From Deltaproteobacteria bacterium (GTDB lineage: Bacteria; Myxococcota; UBA727; VGSZ01): a DNA stretch of 64,000 bases. Numbering within the stretch: position 1 is the stretch's first letter; each line of letters opens with the position of its first letter. The notes beneath the pieces are model-generated. The model was not told the DNA's origin, ran no database searches, and worked only from the letters and a program-made list of their open reading frames with translations. A program made the translations under genes and the position numbers. Shown here in pieces: positions 51,369 to 59,959 of the stretch. The stretch is taken from the NCBI GenBank assembly GCA_020850995.1, contig JADZDP010000170.1:62001-126000 (forward strand), written 5' to 3'.

Positions 51369-52548
51369 GCGCTCCTCCATCCAGGAGCTGGCGGCCCGCG
51401 TGCAAGGGCGGCCATCGACGCTGCCACCGGTGCCGGCGCCCTCGACGGCGCGGGTGCGCTTCGGGCTTGGCGGTACCGTTGACGCCGGTGTCGCGGCGCC
51501 GCGCTCGGCGCCAGAGCACGCGTCGCTGCCACCAACGGTGCCGCCGCGCCTCGCGCCCCTGCCGCCGCCGCCGCCGCCCATGGCGCCACCCGTGTCCATG
51601 GCGCCACCCGCGGGCTTGGTGCCGCCCATGCCCGTGGTGCCAGCACCCGTGCGCCCGCCGCCACCGGGGGCGCCGCCTCCTGCGAACGCAGGAGCGCCGT
51701 TGGCGAGCGCGCCGCCGGCGCCGCGACCGGTGCCGCTCCGCTCCGCCAAAGAGCCCGCGACCACCAGCTCGGCGTCGTGGCAACGGCCGTCCTTTCAGAG
51801 CGTCGAGATCGACGCCGGGGCGCTCGGCCTCGATCTCGACGCCCTGCGCCGAGCCCTGCCGCCGTCGTCGGGTCCGACGAGCAGCACGCCGGCTCGCGCC
51901 CCCACGGCGCCGCCACACGCCGCCGCACCGTCGTCGCCACCGGTGTCGAGCGCGCCCGCGCGCGAGGCGATCCCCTCGCCGCCCCGGCTGGTGCGCGCGC
52001 CGTCGACGGTGCCGGCCGCCACAGCACCAGCTGCCGTCCCGACCAACCCCGTCGCCACCGCCCCCGCTGCTGCACGCCTGCGCTACGACGAGGAAGAGGG
52101 CGAGCTGGTGCCGCTGTCGGGCGGCCAGGTGAGCCCGTCGATCTCGCTGTCGTCGGTGCTGCAGGGCACCTTCGATGAAAAACTCGAGGTCTTCGTCCAC
52201 TGGCTGATGGGCTCCACCGGCGCCTTCGCCGCCTTTGTCGTCGATGACCAGGGCCTTGAGGTGGCCAACCGCCACGCCACCGAGGATCTGTTGGCGGTCT
52301 CGGCGCTCATCGATCGCAGCCTGTCCGAGGCGCGCCAGGTGCTGGCGGGCCAACAGCGCGACGGCAGCTTCTCGCTCGAGCTCGACGAGCAGAACGTCCT
52401 CCATGTCATCTGGGCCGACGTGGCGGGTAGCCGCTTCGGCATCGGCCTCGTGGTGCGCGACGCACTCGAGGGCAAGCTCACCCAGGCCATCCGCCGGAGC
52501 TTCCGGGCGGTGGCCGCAACGACCGAAGCACAACCACGATCCGCCTGA
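51343..52548 (+). CDS. Pro/Ala-rich protein with C-terminal Roadblock/LC7 domain
   Basis: 401 residues from ATG 51343 (GTG 51337 is two codons earlier). The first 255 residues are mostly a Pro/Ala-rich disordered region with long proline runs, interrupted by one short ordered helix (WQRPSFQSVEIDAGALGL). The last 130 residues form a Roadblock/LC7 fold: EKLEVFVHWLMGSTGAFAAF, VVDDQGLEVANRHATED, and VIWADVAGSRFGIGLVV. Related domains (MglB) regulate small GTPases in myxobacterial polarity. No GTPase is present here; the partner may be the ParA ATPase, whose gene it overlaps. Confidence 0.8.
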   Translation: MAPSLSWIERSSIQELAARVQGRPSTLPPVPAPSTARVRFGLGGTVDAGVAAPRSAPEHASLPPTVPPRLAPLPPPPPPMAPPVSMAPPAGLVPPMPVVPAPVRPPPPGAPPPANAGAPLASAPPAPRPVPLRSAKEPATTSSASWQRPSFQSVEIDAGALGLDLDALRRALPPSSGPTSSTPARAPTAPPHAAAPSSPPVSSAPAREAIPSPPRLVRAPSTVPAATAPAAVPTNPVATAPAAARLRYDEEEGELVPLSGGQVSPSISLSSVLQGTFDEKLEVFVHWLMGSTGAFAAFVVDDQGLEVANRHATEDLLAVSALIDRSLSEARQVLAGQQRDGSFSLELDEQNVLHVIWADVAGSRFGIGLVVRDALEGKLTQAIRRSFRAVAATTEAQPRSA

Positions 52549-52558
52549 GAGGGGAATG

Positions 52559-53143
52559 ATGAGCGACACGAGACTAGCGCTGGGATCCCTGGTGAAAGAC
52601 GTCGGTGGCATCCGCGCCTTGATCATCACCGTGATGCCCGACTGCCTGATGTTCGACGCGTGGAAGCACGAGCAGGAGCCCTTCGAGCCCGAGGAGGTCG
52701 CCTCGTACTTCGGCGATCTCATCCGCGCGAACCGCGAGGGGCTGCGCGCGCTGTCCTCACAAGGTGAGGACATGCAGGTCACCATCGAGGCCGGTGGGCG
52801 CCTGGTGGTCTTGCGCGAGCTGCCAGGCGACTTCGTGGCCGGCTTCGTGATGCAGAAAGACACACCGCTCGGCATGGTGCGCATCCACGTCAAGCGCATC
52901 CTCGAGCGGTTGGCGACCGTGCTGCCGAGCTTCAAGCCCGAGGAGCGCCCCAAGGGCGTGCGCGTCCTCGACTACCTGCGCCGCTACGCGCCCGACCCGC
53001 ACGCGGCGCTCTTGCGCGTGTCGCTGCGCACGGGCTTGCCGATGGACGTGCTCAACGCGCCCGAGGCGCTCACCGAGGCGCAGGCCAACGTGGTCGCATC
53101 GACGGTGCGCGACATCCTCGGCCTCGAGGAGCTGCACGTCTAA
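52559..53143 (+). CDS. Second Roadblock/LC7-like protein
   Basis: 194 residues; ATG 52556 and 52559 are adjacent in-frame starts after GAGAGGGG. Residues about 3-115 follow the LC7 pattern (LGSLVKDVGGIRALIITVMP, VTIEAGGRLVVLREL, DFVAGFVMQKDTPLGMVRIH). A helical C-terminal extension of about 75 residues (VRVLDYLRRYAPDPHAALLR) is not part of the usual domain. It could form a heterodimer with the preceding LC7 protein. Ten bases separate the two genes. Confidence 0.75.
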   Translation: MSDTRLALGSLVKDVGGIRALIITVMPDCLMFDAWKHEQEPFEPEEVASYFGDLIRANREGLRALSSQGEDMQVTIEAGGRLVVLRELPGDFVAGFVMQKDTPLGMVRIHVKRILERLATVLPSFKPEERPKGVRVLDYLRRYAPDPHAALLRVSLRTGLPMDVLNAPEALTEAQANVVASTVRDILGLEELHV

Positions 53144-53191
53144 CCCCTGTCTCCTCGACGCCCCCCATCCTCTCGCCACGGTGAGGCATCA

Positions 53192-54451
53192 ATGTTGGAT
53201 CGCGTTCTCGCCACCCGCAGCCTTCTCCCCGAGCATGACCTCTCGTTCCTCGCGGACGCGCCGGTCATCTTCCACTGCCACCACTTCAACCTGTTCCTTG
53301 ATCAGACCATCGACGACGCCCTCGGCGTGGAAGCGGGCACGGCGCTGCGCACGCGCGCCGCGCGCGACGCGTCGTACCACCTGCTCTCGAGCTTGAACCG
53401 CAAGCTCGGCCTGGTGACGCCCGCCGAGCGCCTCGAGCTCGCCGCCGCGCTGTTCGCGGCCATGGGGCACGGTCGCCTCGAGATCCTCACGCAGGCCACC
53501 GGCGGCGAGGGGCGCGGCACGTGGCTGCACTACGGCTTCGCCTGGCACGAGAAGTACGGCCAGGCGGTGCGTCGGCGCTTCCCGGCCGACGCCATGGCGG
53601 CCGGCTTCATGGCCGCAGCCACCGAGGTGGCCTATGGGCTGCCGCGCGAGTCAATGCAGTGCACAGAGACCGCCTGCATCGCCATGCGCGCGCCGCGCTG
53701 CGAGTTCACGTTCAAGCCCGGCAAGGCCGAGGTACCGGAGATCGACGTGGGCACGGCCCAAGCGCGCGCAGTGGTGCGGCCGAGCTTCACCGGGCTGTAC
53801 GAAGACAAGATCGCCGCAATCGCCAAGGGGCTGCGCGATTTCGCCGGCGGCGTTGCTGGCGACGAGCGCGGCCTGGTGCAGGCCTTCGGTGTCTTCGTCA
53901 CCCTGCACCTGTCGACCTACTACAACCGCATCTCCTACGACGCGTGGAACCTCGTGCGCGAACGTTCGCCGGCCAGCCTGCCGGTCATCGAGGCGCTCCT
54001 GCGCGAGTCGGGGCACGTCTGCGTCTTCAACACCTTTGGCGGCATCCTGCTCTCCCCAGAGTGGGAGGGCATGGTGGGCAAGATCCAGGGCGATCCGGTT
54101 GAGATCGTCTCGGGGTGTACCGCCATCGGTCGCGCCCTCGGCTTCGGCCATTGGACGCTGGCCGAGCTCAAGCCCGGTGAGCGGCTCGTGCTGCGCACGC
54201 CCTCGACGTACGAGAGCTCCTACTGGGTGACGCGCGAGGGCCCGGCGCAACAGGGCATGTGCTTCTTCGTGCAGGGCGCCGCGCTGGCGTTCATGCAGCT
54301 GGCCGAGCGCGTGCCGTGGACGCAGAGGCCCAAGCTGACGCAAGAGTTCTACGTCGAGCTGTTCCGTAGAGGCGTGCCGTGGTCGGTCAAGGAAACCAAG
54401 TGCATCGCCAAGGGGGACATGGCCTGCGAAGTGGTGGTCCAGAAGACGTGA
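53192..54451 (+). CDS. Tandem V4R-type sensor protein
   Basis: 419 residues from ATG 53192. Two copies of a domain like V4R (4-vinyl reductase) / heme-NO-binding fold. The first (about 20-175) ends in TETACIAMRAPRCEFTF and the second (about 190-419) in KETKCIAKGDMACEVVV, both giving the Cys-x7-Cys pair of V4R domains that bind small ligands or metal. The first copy has lost the Gly between the cysteines. No effector domain is attached, so it probably signals through partners in the cluster such as the LC7 or kinase proteins. Confidence 0.75.
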   Translation: MLDRVLATRSLLPEHDLSFLADAPVIFHCHHFNLFLDQTIDDALGVEAGTALRTRAARDASYHLLSSLNRKLGLVTPAERLELAAALFAAMGHGRLEILTQATGGEGRGTWLHYGFAWHEKYGQAVRRRFPADAMAAGFMAAATEVAYGLPRESMQCTETACIAMRAPRCEFTFKPGKAEVPEIDVGTAQARAVVRPSFTGLYEDKIAAIAKGLRDFAGGVAGDERGLVQAFGVFVTLHLSTYYNRISYDAWNLVRERSPASLPVIEALLRESGHVCVFNTFGGILLSPEWEGMVGKIQGDPVEIVSGCTAIGRALGFGHWTLAELKPGERLVLRTPSTYESSYWVTREGPAQQGMCFFVQGAALAFMQLAERVPWTQRPKLTQEFYVELFRRGVPWSVKETKCIAKGDMACEVVVQKT

Positions 54452-54465
54452 GGGGAGGAGCCCGC

Positions 54466-54780
54466 GTGCGCCTCGAGCGAGATCACGGCTGCCGAACAGG
54501 GCTCACCTGGCGCTGCGACGTGCGCGCCGATCCGCCCATGGACAGGCTCATCGACGCGTTCGAGGCGCACGGCTTCACGCTGCAGGGCGAGTCCTTCGGG
54601 GTGGTCAACCTCGACGCCGACGGCGATCGGCGCCACCGCGTCATTCTGGTGCCCAAGACCGGTCGGCTGCAGCTGCGCCTCGATTACACCACGCCGCACG
54701 AGGAGCGGGACGCTGAGGCAGCTCGCGTGGGGACACTGCTCGCGCGCATCCTCGAGGAAGGCGACGCGCTGCCGCCATGA
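54466..54780 (+). CDS. Small protein of unknown function in kinase operon
   Basis: 104 residues from GTG 54466, with GGGGAGGAG 5 bases upstream; the frame upstream overlaps the V4R gene and is not protein-like. A single alpha/beta domain (MDRLIDAFEAHGFTLQGESF, HRVILVPKTGRLQLRLDYTT). Its TGA overlaps the ATG of the following kinase (ATGA), so the two are probably coupled. No family recognised. Confidence 0.65.
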   Translation: MRLERDHGCRTGLTWRCDVRADPPMDRLIDAFEAHGFTLQGESFGVVNLDADGDRRHRVILVPKTGRLQLRLDYTTPHEERDAEAARVGTLLARILEEGDALPP

Positions 54781-56435
54781 AGGCTGGTGTGCTCGACCCC
54801 ATCCATTGGATCGGCCGCAAGGTCGCGGGTCGCTATCGTGTCGTCGAGGAGCTCAGCCGCGGCGGCATGGGCGCCGTCTTCCTCGCGGTGCAGGAGCCCC
54901 TCGAGCGCAAGGTCGCACTCAAGATCATGCTGCCGGGCCCCGCGGCCGACGCAGGTGCGCGCCGACGCTTCATTCAGGAGGCGCAGGCCCTCAGTCGCAT
55001 CCCGCATCGAAACATCGTCACCATCTTCGACTTCGGCGAGGTCGACGGCGGCTCGCTGTTCATCGCCATGGAGCACGTCGAGGGTAAGAACCTACGCGAG
55101 CTATTGCGCGAGCGCACCACGGTGCCGTGGCAAGACACCATCCCCATCTTCATCGGCATCGCACGCGCTCTCTCGATCGCGCACTCGGCGCACATCCTCC
55201 ATCGCGACCTGAAGCCCGAGAACGTCATGCTCGTGGGCGGGCGCTGCACCACCGACGACGTGCGCTTGCTCGACTTCGGCCTGGCGCGCACGCTTGATTC
55301 GTCCGAGCAGCTCACGCAGGTGAACGCCATTCCGGGCACGCCCAACTACATCGCGCCGGAGCGCGTGGTGTCGCGCGCCGACGATCCGCGCTCCGACCTC
55401 TACTCCATGGGTGCCATCTGGTTCGAGCTCTTGACGGGGCGGCTGCCCTTCGCCGGCGAGACCATGGCGGCCATCCTGCTGGCGCACATCCAGCAGGCCC
55501 TGCCGAGCTTCGCCGACATCGGCAGCGACGGGATCGCGCCGCCCGAAGTGGAGGGCATGGTGCGCCGCCTGCTCGCCAAGCGCGCCGAGGAGCGCTGGGC
55601 CAGCACCGACGAGTTCCTCGAGGAGCTCCTGGAGCTCGGCGAGGTCTTGGTGGGCGGCGGGCGCTTCGGTCGCGGCGGCGCCAAGGCTGCGGGCGCGCGC
55701 AGCCTCGATGATGCTGCGGGCGAGCCGCACGCGCCTCCCCAGACAACGCGTCCGACGCCGCGCACACGCAGCGCGCCCACGCCTCGCCCCCCGACGCCTC
55801 CTCCTTCGGCGAGCCGCTGGACGACATCGGGTGTGAACGCGTCGGCCGGCAAGACGCGCTTCCCCGACGGGCCGGCGACGTCCATCCCCGCGCCCGTCGT
55901 CGGTGTCGCCGAGCCCAACGAGGCGCCCGCGGGCTCGGTGCTGCAGCCGCCCGCGGGCGCCACCACCGGCGCGCCCGCCGCCCCCGCCCCGCGACCCGCT
56001 ACCGGCGCCGACGGAGCCATCGCGGGCAAGACCTCGACCATCCACGTGGGCAAGGAGCTGATCACGCTGCAGACGGAGTGGAACGCCGGAAGACGCGCCT
56101 TCGTCACCATCGCGACCTTCAAGGGACGCGTATTGCGGCGCCGCGAGGTGGAGGTGCCGCCGGCCACACCCAACGAGGAGCTGCGCCCGCGCATGGAGGC
56201 GGCGCACGGGTGGTTCGCTGACGAGGTGAAACAGTTGCTGGCGCAGGGTACCTCGCGCGAGCGCGTCGAGACGCACGCCTCGATGTTCTTCATGGCGCTC
56301 GAGGCCTACCAGCGCGGCGACAAGCAGACCGCGCTGCGCACGCTCGAGAGCCTGGTGCTGGCGCTCCCCGATGATCGGCGCGTGAAGAATTCGCATATGA
56401 AGCTGTTGCTCGAGCTCGAGATGGAGCAGCGCTGA
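54777..56435 (+). CDS. Soluble Ser/Thr protein kinase, HRDLKP type
   Basis: 552 residues. Kinase domain at about 15-285: LSRGGMGAVF, VALKIML, HRDLKPENVML, LLDFGLAR, GTPNYIAPE, SDLYSMGAIWFELLTG. Unlike the other two kinases it has the canonical catalytic loop. A Pro-rich linker (about 315-405) leads to a helical domain (LQTEWNAGRRAFVTIATFKG, AHGWFADEVKQLLAQ) ending in a TPR-like pair (LEAYQRGDKQTALRTLESLV). No membrane helix. The stop is one base before the start of the next kinase gene. Confidence 0.9.
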   Translation: MKAGVLDPIHWIGRKVAGRYRVVEELSRGGMGAVFLAVQEPLERKVALKIMLPGPAADAGARRRFIQEAQALSRIPHRNIVTIFDFGEVDGGSLFIAMEHVEGKNLRELLRERTTVPWQDTIPIFIGIARALSIAHSAHILHRDLKPENVMLVGGRCTTDDVRLLDFGLARTLDSSEQLTQVNAIPGTPNYIAPERVVSRADDPRSDLYSMGAIWFELLTGRLPFAGETMAAILLAHIQQALPSFADIGSDGIAPPEVEGMVRRLLAKRAEERWASTDEFLEELLELGEVLVGGGRFGRGGAKAAGARSLDDAAGEPHAPPQTTRPTPRTRSAPTPRPPTPPPSASRWTTSGVNASAGKTRFPDGPATSIPAPVVGVAEPNEAPAGSVLQPPAGATTGAPAAPAPRPATGADGAIAGKTSTIHVGKELITLQTEWNAGRRAFVTIATFKGRVLRRREVEVPPATPNEELRPRMEAAHGWFADEVKQLLAQGTSRERVETHASMFFMALEAYQRGDKQTALRTLESLVLALPDDRRVKNSHMKLLLELEMEQR

Positions 56436-56436
56436 C

Positions 56437-57900
56437 ATGGAGGCTTCGGCGCAGCTCCTCGGCCGCTACCGCTTGCTGAGCCGCCTCGGTATCGGCGGCA
56501 TGGCCGAGGTGTTCCGCTCCGAGGTGGTGGGTGCCGGCGACTTCTCTCGCACCGTCGTGGTCAAGCGCATGCTGCCGCAGCTCGCAGCAGACCACGACGC
56601 CGTGATGATGTTTCTCGATGAGGCGCGCCTGGGCGCCAAGCTGCACCACCCCAACATCGTCTCGGTGCTCGATCTCGGCGAACGCGACGGCGACTACTTC
56701 ATGGTCATGGAGTACGTCGACGGGGTCGATCTGGGCACCATCGACGCGCGCCTGCGCAGCCACGGCCTGCGCTTCCCGCAAGATCACGCCGCGTGGATCA
56801 TCGCGCGCGCCGCCGAGGGCCTCGGCGCGGCGCACGACGCGCGCGACCCCGCCACCGATCGACCGCTCAACATCGTGCACCGCGACGTGTCGCCCTCGAA
56901 CATCCTGGTGTCACGCACCGCCGACGTGAAGGTGGCGGATTTCGGCGTGGCGCGCTCGTCGGCGCAGCACGTGCGCACCGGCACGGGCGTCCTCAAGGGT
57001 AAGGTGCCCTACATGGCGCCCGAGCACCTGCTCGGCGAAGAGGTCGACGCGCGCAGCGACGTCTATGGCCTCGGCGTTGTCTTGTGGCAGCTCCTCGCTG
57101 GTCGCAAACGGCACGAGGGAAGGAACGACCTGAAGATCATTCAATCGGTGGTGCAAGAGCGCCCGCCGCCGCCCAGTCAGTTCCGCGACGACATCGATCC
57201 GCAGCTCGACGAGATTGCCATGGCCATGCTCGAGCGGCGCCCGCAGGATCGACCGGCCTCGGCGTGGGCCTTGGCGCAACAGCTCGATGATTGGTTGGTG
57301 GCCAAGCACCACACCGGGCGGCCCGCGGTGGAGCGCTGGTTGCGCGCCACGCTCGACGGCGCGCTGGCGTCGCCCATGTACTCACCGCTGGGGCCGCCGC
57401 ACGGCGCCATCGTCTCACCGGCGGAGGGCGTGCCGCGGGTCGTCGACGGGGCGCCGCGCAGTCTCGCCGGCGCGCTGCCGAGCGATCGCGCATCGGTGAC
57501 CGAGCGTAGCCCCTACTTGGCCGCCGGCGTGCCCGACGCGCCCACGGTGGCGACGCCCACCCATGTGCCCACGTCGGCGACCATGCCCGAGCGCAGCCGC
57601 TGGCAGGAATTCGCTGGCGCGCGAGTGCGCCCGGCCCCCGGTGTCCAAGCGCGCGTGATCGACGGGCAGACCGCGATCATCGTCGCCGAGCGCCGTCAGC
57701 TGCACAGCCTCAACACCACGGCCGCGTTCATCTGGGAGCGCGCCGATGGCTCGCGCACCCTGGCGCAGCTCGCAGAAGAGATGCTGCCGCACTTCGAGGT
57801 CGAGCTCGCCACCGCGCAAGACGAGGTGCTGTCGTTCGTGTTGGCGGCGATCCAAAACGGCATGCTCGTGGTCGAGATGACGGGCGCGCGCGCGATCTGA
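56437..57900 (+). CDS. Ser/Thr protein kinase fused to a PqqD-like domain
   Basis: 487 residues. Kinase domain at about 10-285: LGIGGMAEVF, VVVKRMLPQL, HRDVSPSNILV, VADFGVARSS, KGKVPYMAPEHL. A linker of about 100 residues follows. Residues about 395-483 match the PqqD/RRE-type small domain: RVRPAPGVQARVIDGQTAII, then RRQLHSLNTTAAFIWERADG and TLAQLAEEMLPHF. PqqD domains bind peptides for radical-SAM or other modification enzymes; no such enzyme or precursor peptide is seen here. The kinase may use the domain to recognise a protein partner. Last gene of the tight cluster. Confidence 0.85.
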   Translation: MEASAQLLGRYRLLSRLGIGGMAEVFRSEVVGAGDFSRTVVVKRMLPQLAADHDAVMMFLDEARLGAKLHHPNIVSVLDLGERDGDYFMVMEYVDGVDLGTIDARLRSHGLRFPQDHAAWIIARAAEGLGAAHDARDPATDRPLNIVHRDVSPSNILVSRTADVKVADFGVARSSAQHVRTGTGVLKGKVPYMAPEHLLGEEVDARSDVYGLGVVLWQLLAGRKRHEGRNDLKIIQSVVQERPPPPSQFRDDIDPQLDEIAMAMLERRPQDRPASAWALAQQLDDWLVAKHHTGRPAVERWLRATLDGALASPMYSPLGPPHGAIVSPAEGVPRVVDGAPRSLAGALPSDRASVTERSPYLAAGVPDAPTVATPTHVPTSATMPERSRWQEFAGARVRPAPGVQARVIDGQTAIIVAERRQLHSLNTTAAFIWERADGSRTLAQLAEEMLPHFEVELATAQDEVLSFVLAAIQNGMLVVEMTGARAI

Positions 57901-57948
57901 GCGCGCGCTCGTCTGCGGTGGGCACCCGAAAATTGCGCGCGCATCCAT

Positions 57949-59292
57949 GTGCGCTCAGCAGGTGTTGCCTCAACGCCCCCAGCGCCTATCGTCGATGCAG
58001 TGCACGGCCCCGACCCCCTCCACGGACCCGCCGAGCCCGACGCGTCGCCCGCGGCGTCATTGGCGCGGCCCCTCTCCGTCGACGAGCAAGCGGCGGTGCT
58101 CGACGCCCTCGCGCGCGTGATCCGCGAGCTTGGCGTCGAGCGCGTGCTCACGCGCCCGGTGGTGCTCCCCGACGAGCGGCACTTCCCCGACCCGTGGGAC
58201 GGCAGCGCGCTCGGCGTCGCGCGCCTGCTGCGGCGGCTCATGCGCTTCGCGCACACGGAGCTGTGCCCGCTCTTGGTGAGCTCCGAGGCGCTGGTGTCGA
58301 CGCACCTGACGGCCGCATGGCTGTCGCGCACCTGGACGAGCGCGGGCAGCGCTGTGCGCCTGGCAGGCGTCACCTCCAACGGCCTCGACGGTGGCGCCGG
58401 CCTCGCCTTCGCCGTCGACCTCGAGCACCTGCACGATCCCGACGTCGTCGTGGGCGCGTGCGCGCGCGAGGTGGCGCGCGCCTGCCGCGTGCTCGCCGGC
58501 GTTGCCGACGAGGATCCGGCGATGGAGGAGCGCCTGGTCGACCTCAGCGCGGTGGCGTTGGGCTTCGGTGTGCTGGTGGCCAACACCGCGCACCGCGTCC
58601 GCAGCCGCGGCGGCCTCGAGGGCAACGTCACGTGGTCCGTGCACACGCGCGTGGAGGCGGGCGCCAGCTCGCCCCGCGAGCTCGCCCTGGCGCTGGGCGC
58701 GCTGGTGGCCGCGCGCCACCTCGATGTCCGGCCCCTCCGCGCGGCGCTCGAGACCAACCAGGGCGCCTGGTTCGCCGAGGCGGCGGCGGCGCACCGCAGC
58801 AGCGCCGCCGCCAGGCTCGGGCTGCCCGCGAGCGCCGGCGCGCCCGCGCACCTGCGGCTCGACGAGCTGCTGGCACCGCTCTCTGATGAGGGGCTCCACG
58901 TCGACGCGATGGCGACCGTGGAGGCGGAGACGGTCGAGCGCGACGGGCCCCCGGTGTTCTGCGTGCAAGAAAACCAGCTCTTGCGCGGCAGCACCATTGG
59001 CGGCGTCGGGGGCATTCTTGCCGCGGCCGTGGGCGCGGGCGTCGTCAGCGCTTCGCCGGTGTTGCGCGTGGCGCTCTTCGTCGGGGCGCTCGGGCTCGGC
59101 GTGGGCCTCGGCGCCTCGCTGCGCACGTGGGCCTGCGCGTCATGCGAGGCGCGCCTGCCCGACCTGGCACCCGACCCCGTGGGCCAGCGCTGTCCGGGCT
59201 GCGGGGGTCGCGTGGTGGGCCGCGTGGCGCACCGCGACCATCGCCTGCAGGCCGAAGAGGACTGGCGCCGCGAGCGCGCGGGTCGTTCGTGA
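57949..59292 (+). CDS. Membrane protein with degenerate zincin-like domain and zinc ribbon
   Basis: About 447 residues; GTG 57949 is used but the first 40 residues are weak and the true start may be later. Residues about 45-300 are mostly helical. The stretch CAREVARACRVLAG...ERLVDLSAVALGFGVLVANT has the spacing of bacterial HExxH metallopeptidase-like proteins that read HELAH...E.LTDL, but the metal ligands are absent. Two membrane helices follow (GGVGGILAAAVGAGVV, VALFVGALGLGVGLGA), then a zinc-ribbon-like tail with CASC and CPGC pairs. Function unknown. Confidence 0.65.
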   Translation: MRSAGVASTPPAPIVDAVHGPDPLHGPAEPDASPAASLARPLSVDEQAAVLDALARVIRELGVERVLTRPVVLPDERHFPDPWDGSALGVARLLRRLMRFAHTELCPLLVSSEALVSTHLTAAWLSRTWTSAGSAVRLAGVTSNGLDGGAGLAFAVDLEHLHDPDVVVGACAREVARACRVLAGVADEDPAMEERLVDLSAVALGFGVLVANTAHRVRSRGGLEGNVTWSVHTRVEAGASSPRELALALGALVAARHLDVRPLRAALETNQGAWFAEAAAAHRSSAAARLGLPASAGAPAHLRLDELLAPLSDEGLHVDAMATVEAETVERDGPPVFCVQENQLLRGSTIGGVGGILAAAVGAGVVSASPVLRVALFVGALGLGVGLGASLRTWACASCEARLPDLAPDPVGQRCPGCGGRVVGRVAHRDHRLQAEEDWRRERAGRS

Positions 59293-59359
59293 CGCGCCGT
59301 GATGCGGCGGATCCGCGCCGCGGGAACCTTCGCCGGCGCGTGGCGTGCAAGAGGGGGTG

Positions 59360-59959
59360 ATGGCCCTCCGCCTGGTCCACGAAGCCCCGCCGGCGCAGCA
59401 GCGCCGCGAGCTCGACGACGTCACCCTGGTTGCCGCAGGGCGCGGCGACCAGGCCGCCTGCCGCGCCTTCCTGCAGTGCTACCAGGACCGCGTGTGGACC
59501 TTGGTCCTGCGCCTGCTCGGGGGCGACCGGGCCCAAGCAGAGGACTGCGCGCAAGAGGCGTTTGCGCGCGCGTTTTCAGCGCTGCCCAGCTTCGAGCTTG
59601 ATGGCCCTGCGCGCCCCTCAACGTGGCTGTTCACCATCGCCACCCGCGTGTGTCTCGACGAGAAGCGCCGGCGCCGCCGCAAGCCTGCCGAGCTTGCGGC
59701 CGACGCGGGCCTCGACCGCGCCGACCCGCGCGACCCCCACGAGGCCGCGCAGGCACGCGCGCTCGGCGCGCGCGTCGAGCGCGCCCTCGGTGTGTTGCCC
59801 ATCGAGCAGCGCGCGGTCTTCGTCTTGCGCGTCTTGTGCGAGCACAGCGAGCAAGAGACCGCCGCGGCCCTCGAGCTCGACGTGGGCACCGTGAAGTCCC
59901 GCTTGTCGCGCGCCCGCGCCGCGTTGCGGCTCGCGCTCGCCGAGGTGCTCCATGGCTGA
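59360..59959 (+). CDS. ECF-type RNA polymerase sigma factor
   Basis: 199 residues from ATG 59360; GTG 59345 is an alternative. Sigma region 2: FLQCYQDRVWTLVLRLLGGD, AEDCAQEAFARAFSALPSF, STWLFTIATRVCLDEKRRRR. Region 4: LPIEQRAVFVLRVLCEHSEQ and ALELDVGTVKSRLSRARAAL. It is co-transcribed with the FecR-like gene that overlaps its last 8 bases, the usual sigma/anti-sigma arrangement. Its regulon may include the pilin operon 130 bases beyond, but no promoter match can be claimed. Confidence 0.93.
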   Translation: MALRLVHEAPPAQQRRELDDVTLVAAGRGDQAACRAFLQCYQDRVWTLVLRLLGGDRAQAEDCAQEAFARAFSALPSFELDGPARPSTWLFTIATRVCLDEKRRRRRKPAELAADAGLDRADPRDPHEAAQARALGARVERALGVLPIEQRAVFVLRVLCEHSEQETAAALELDVGTVKSRLSRARAALRLALAEVLHG

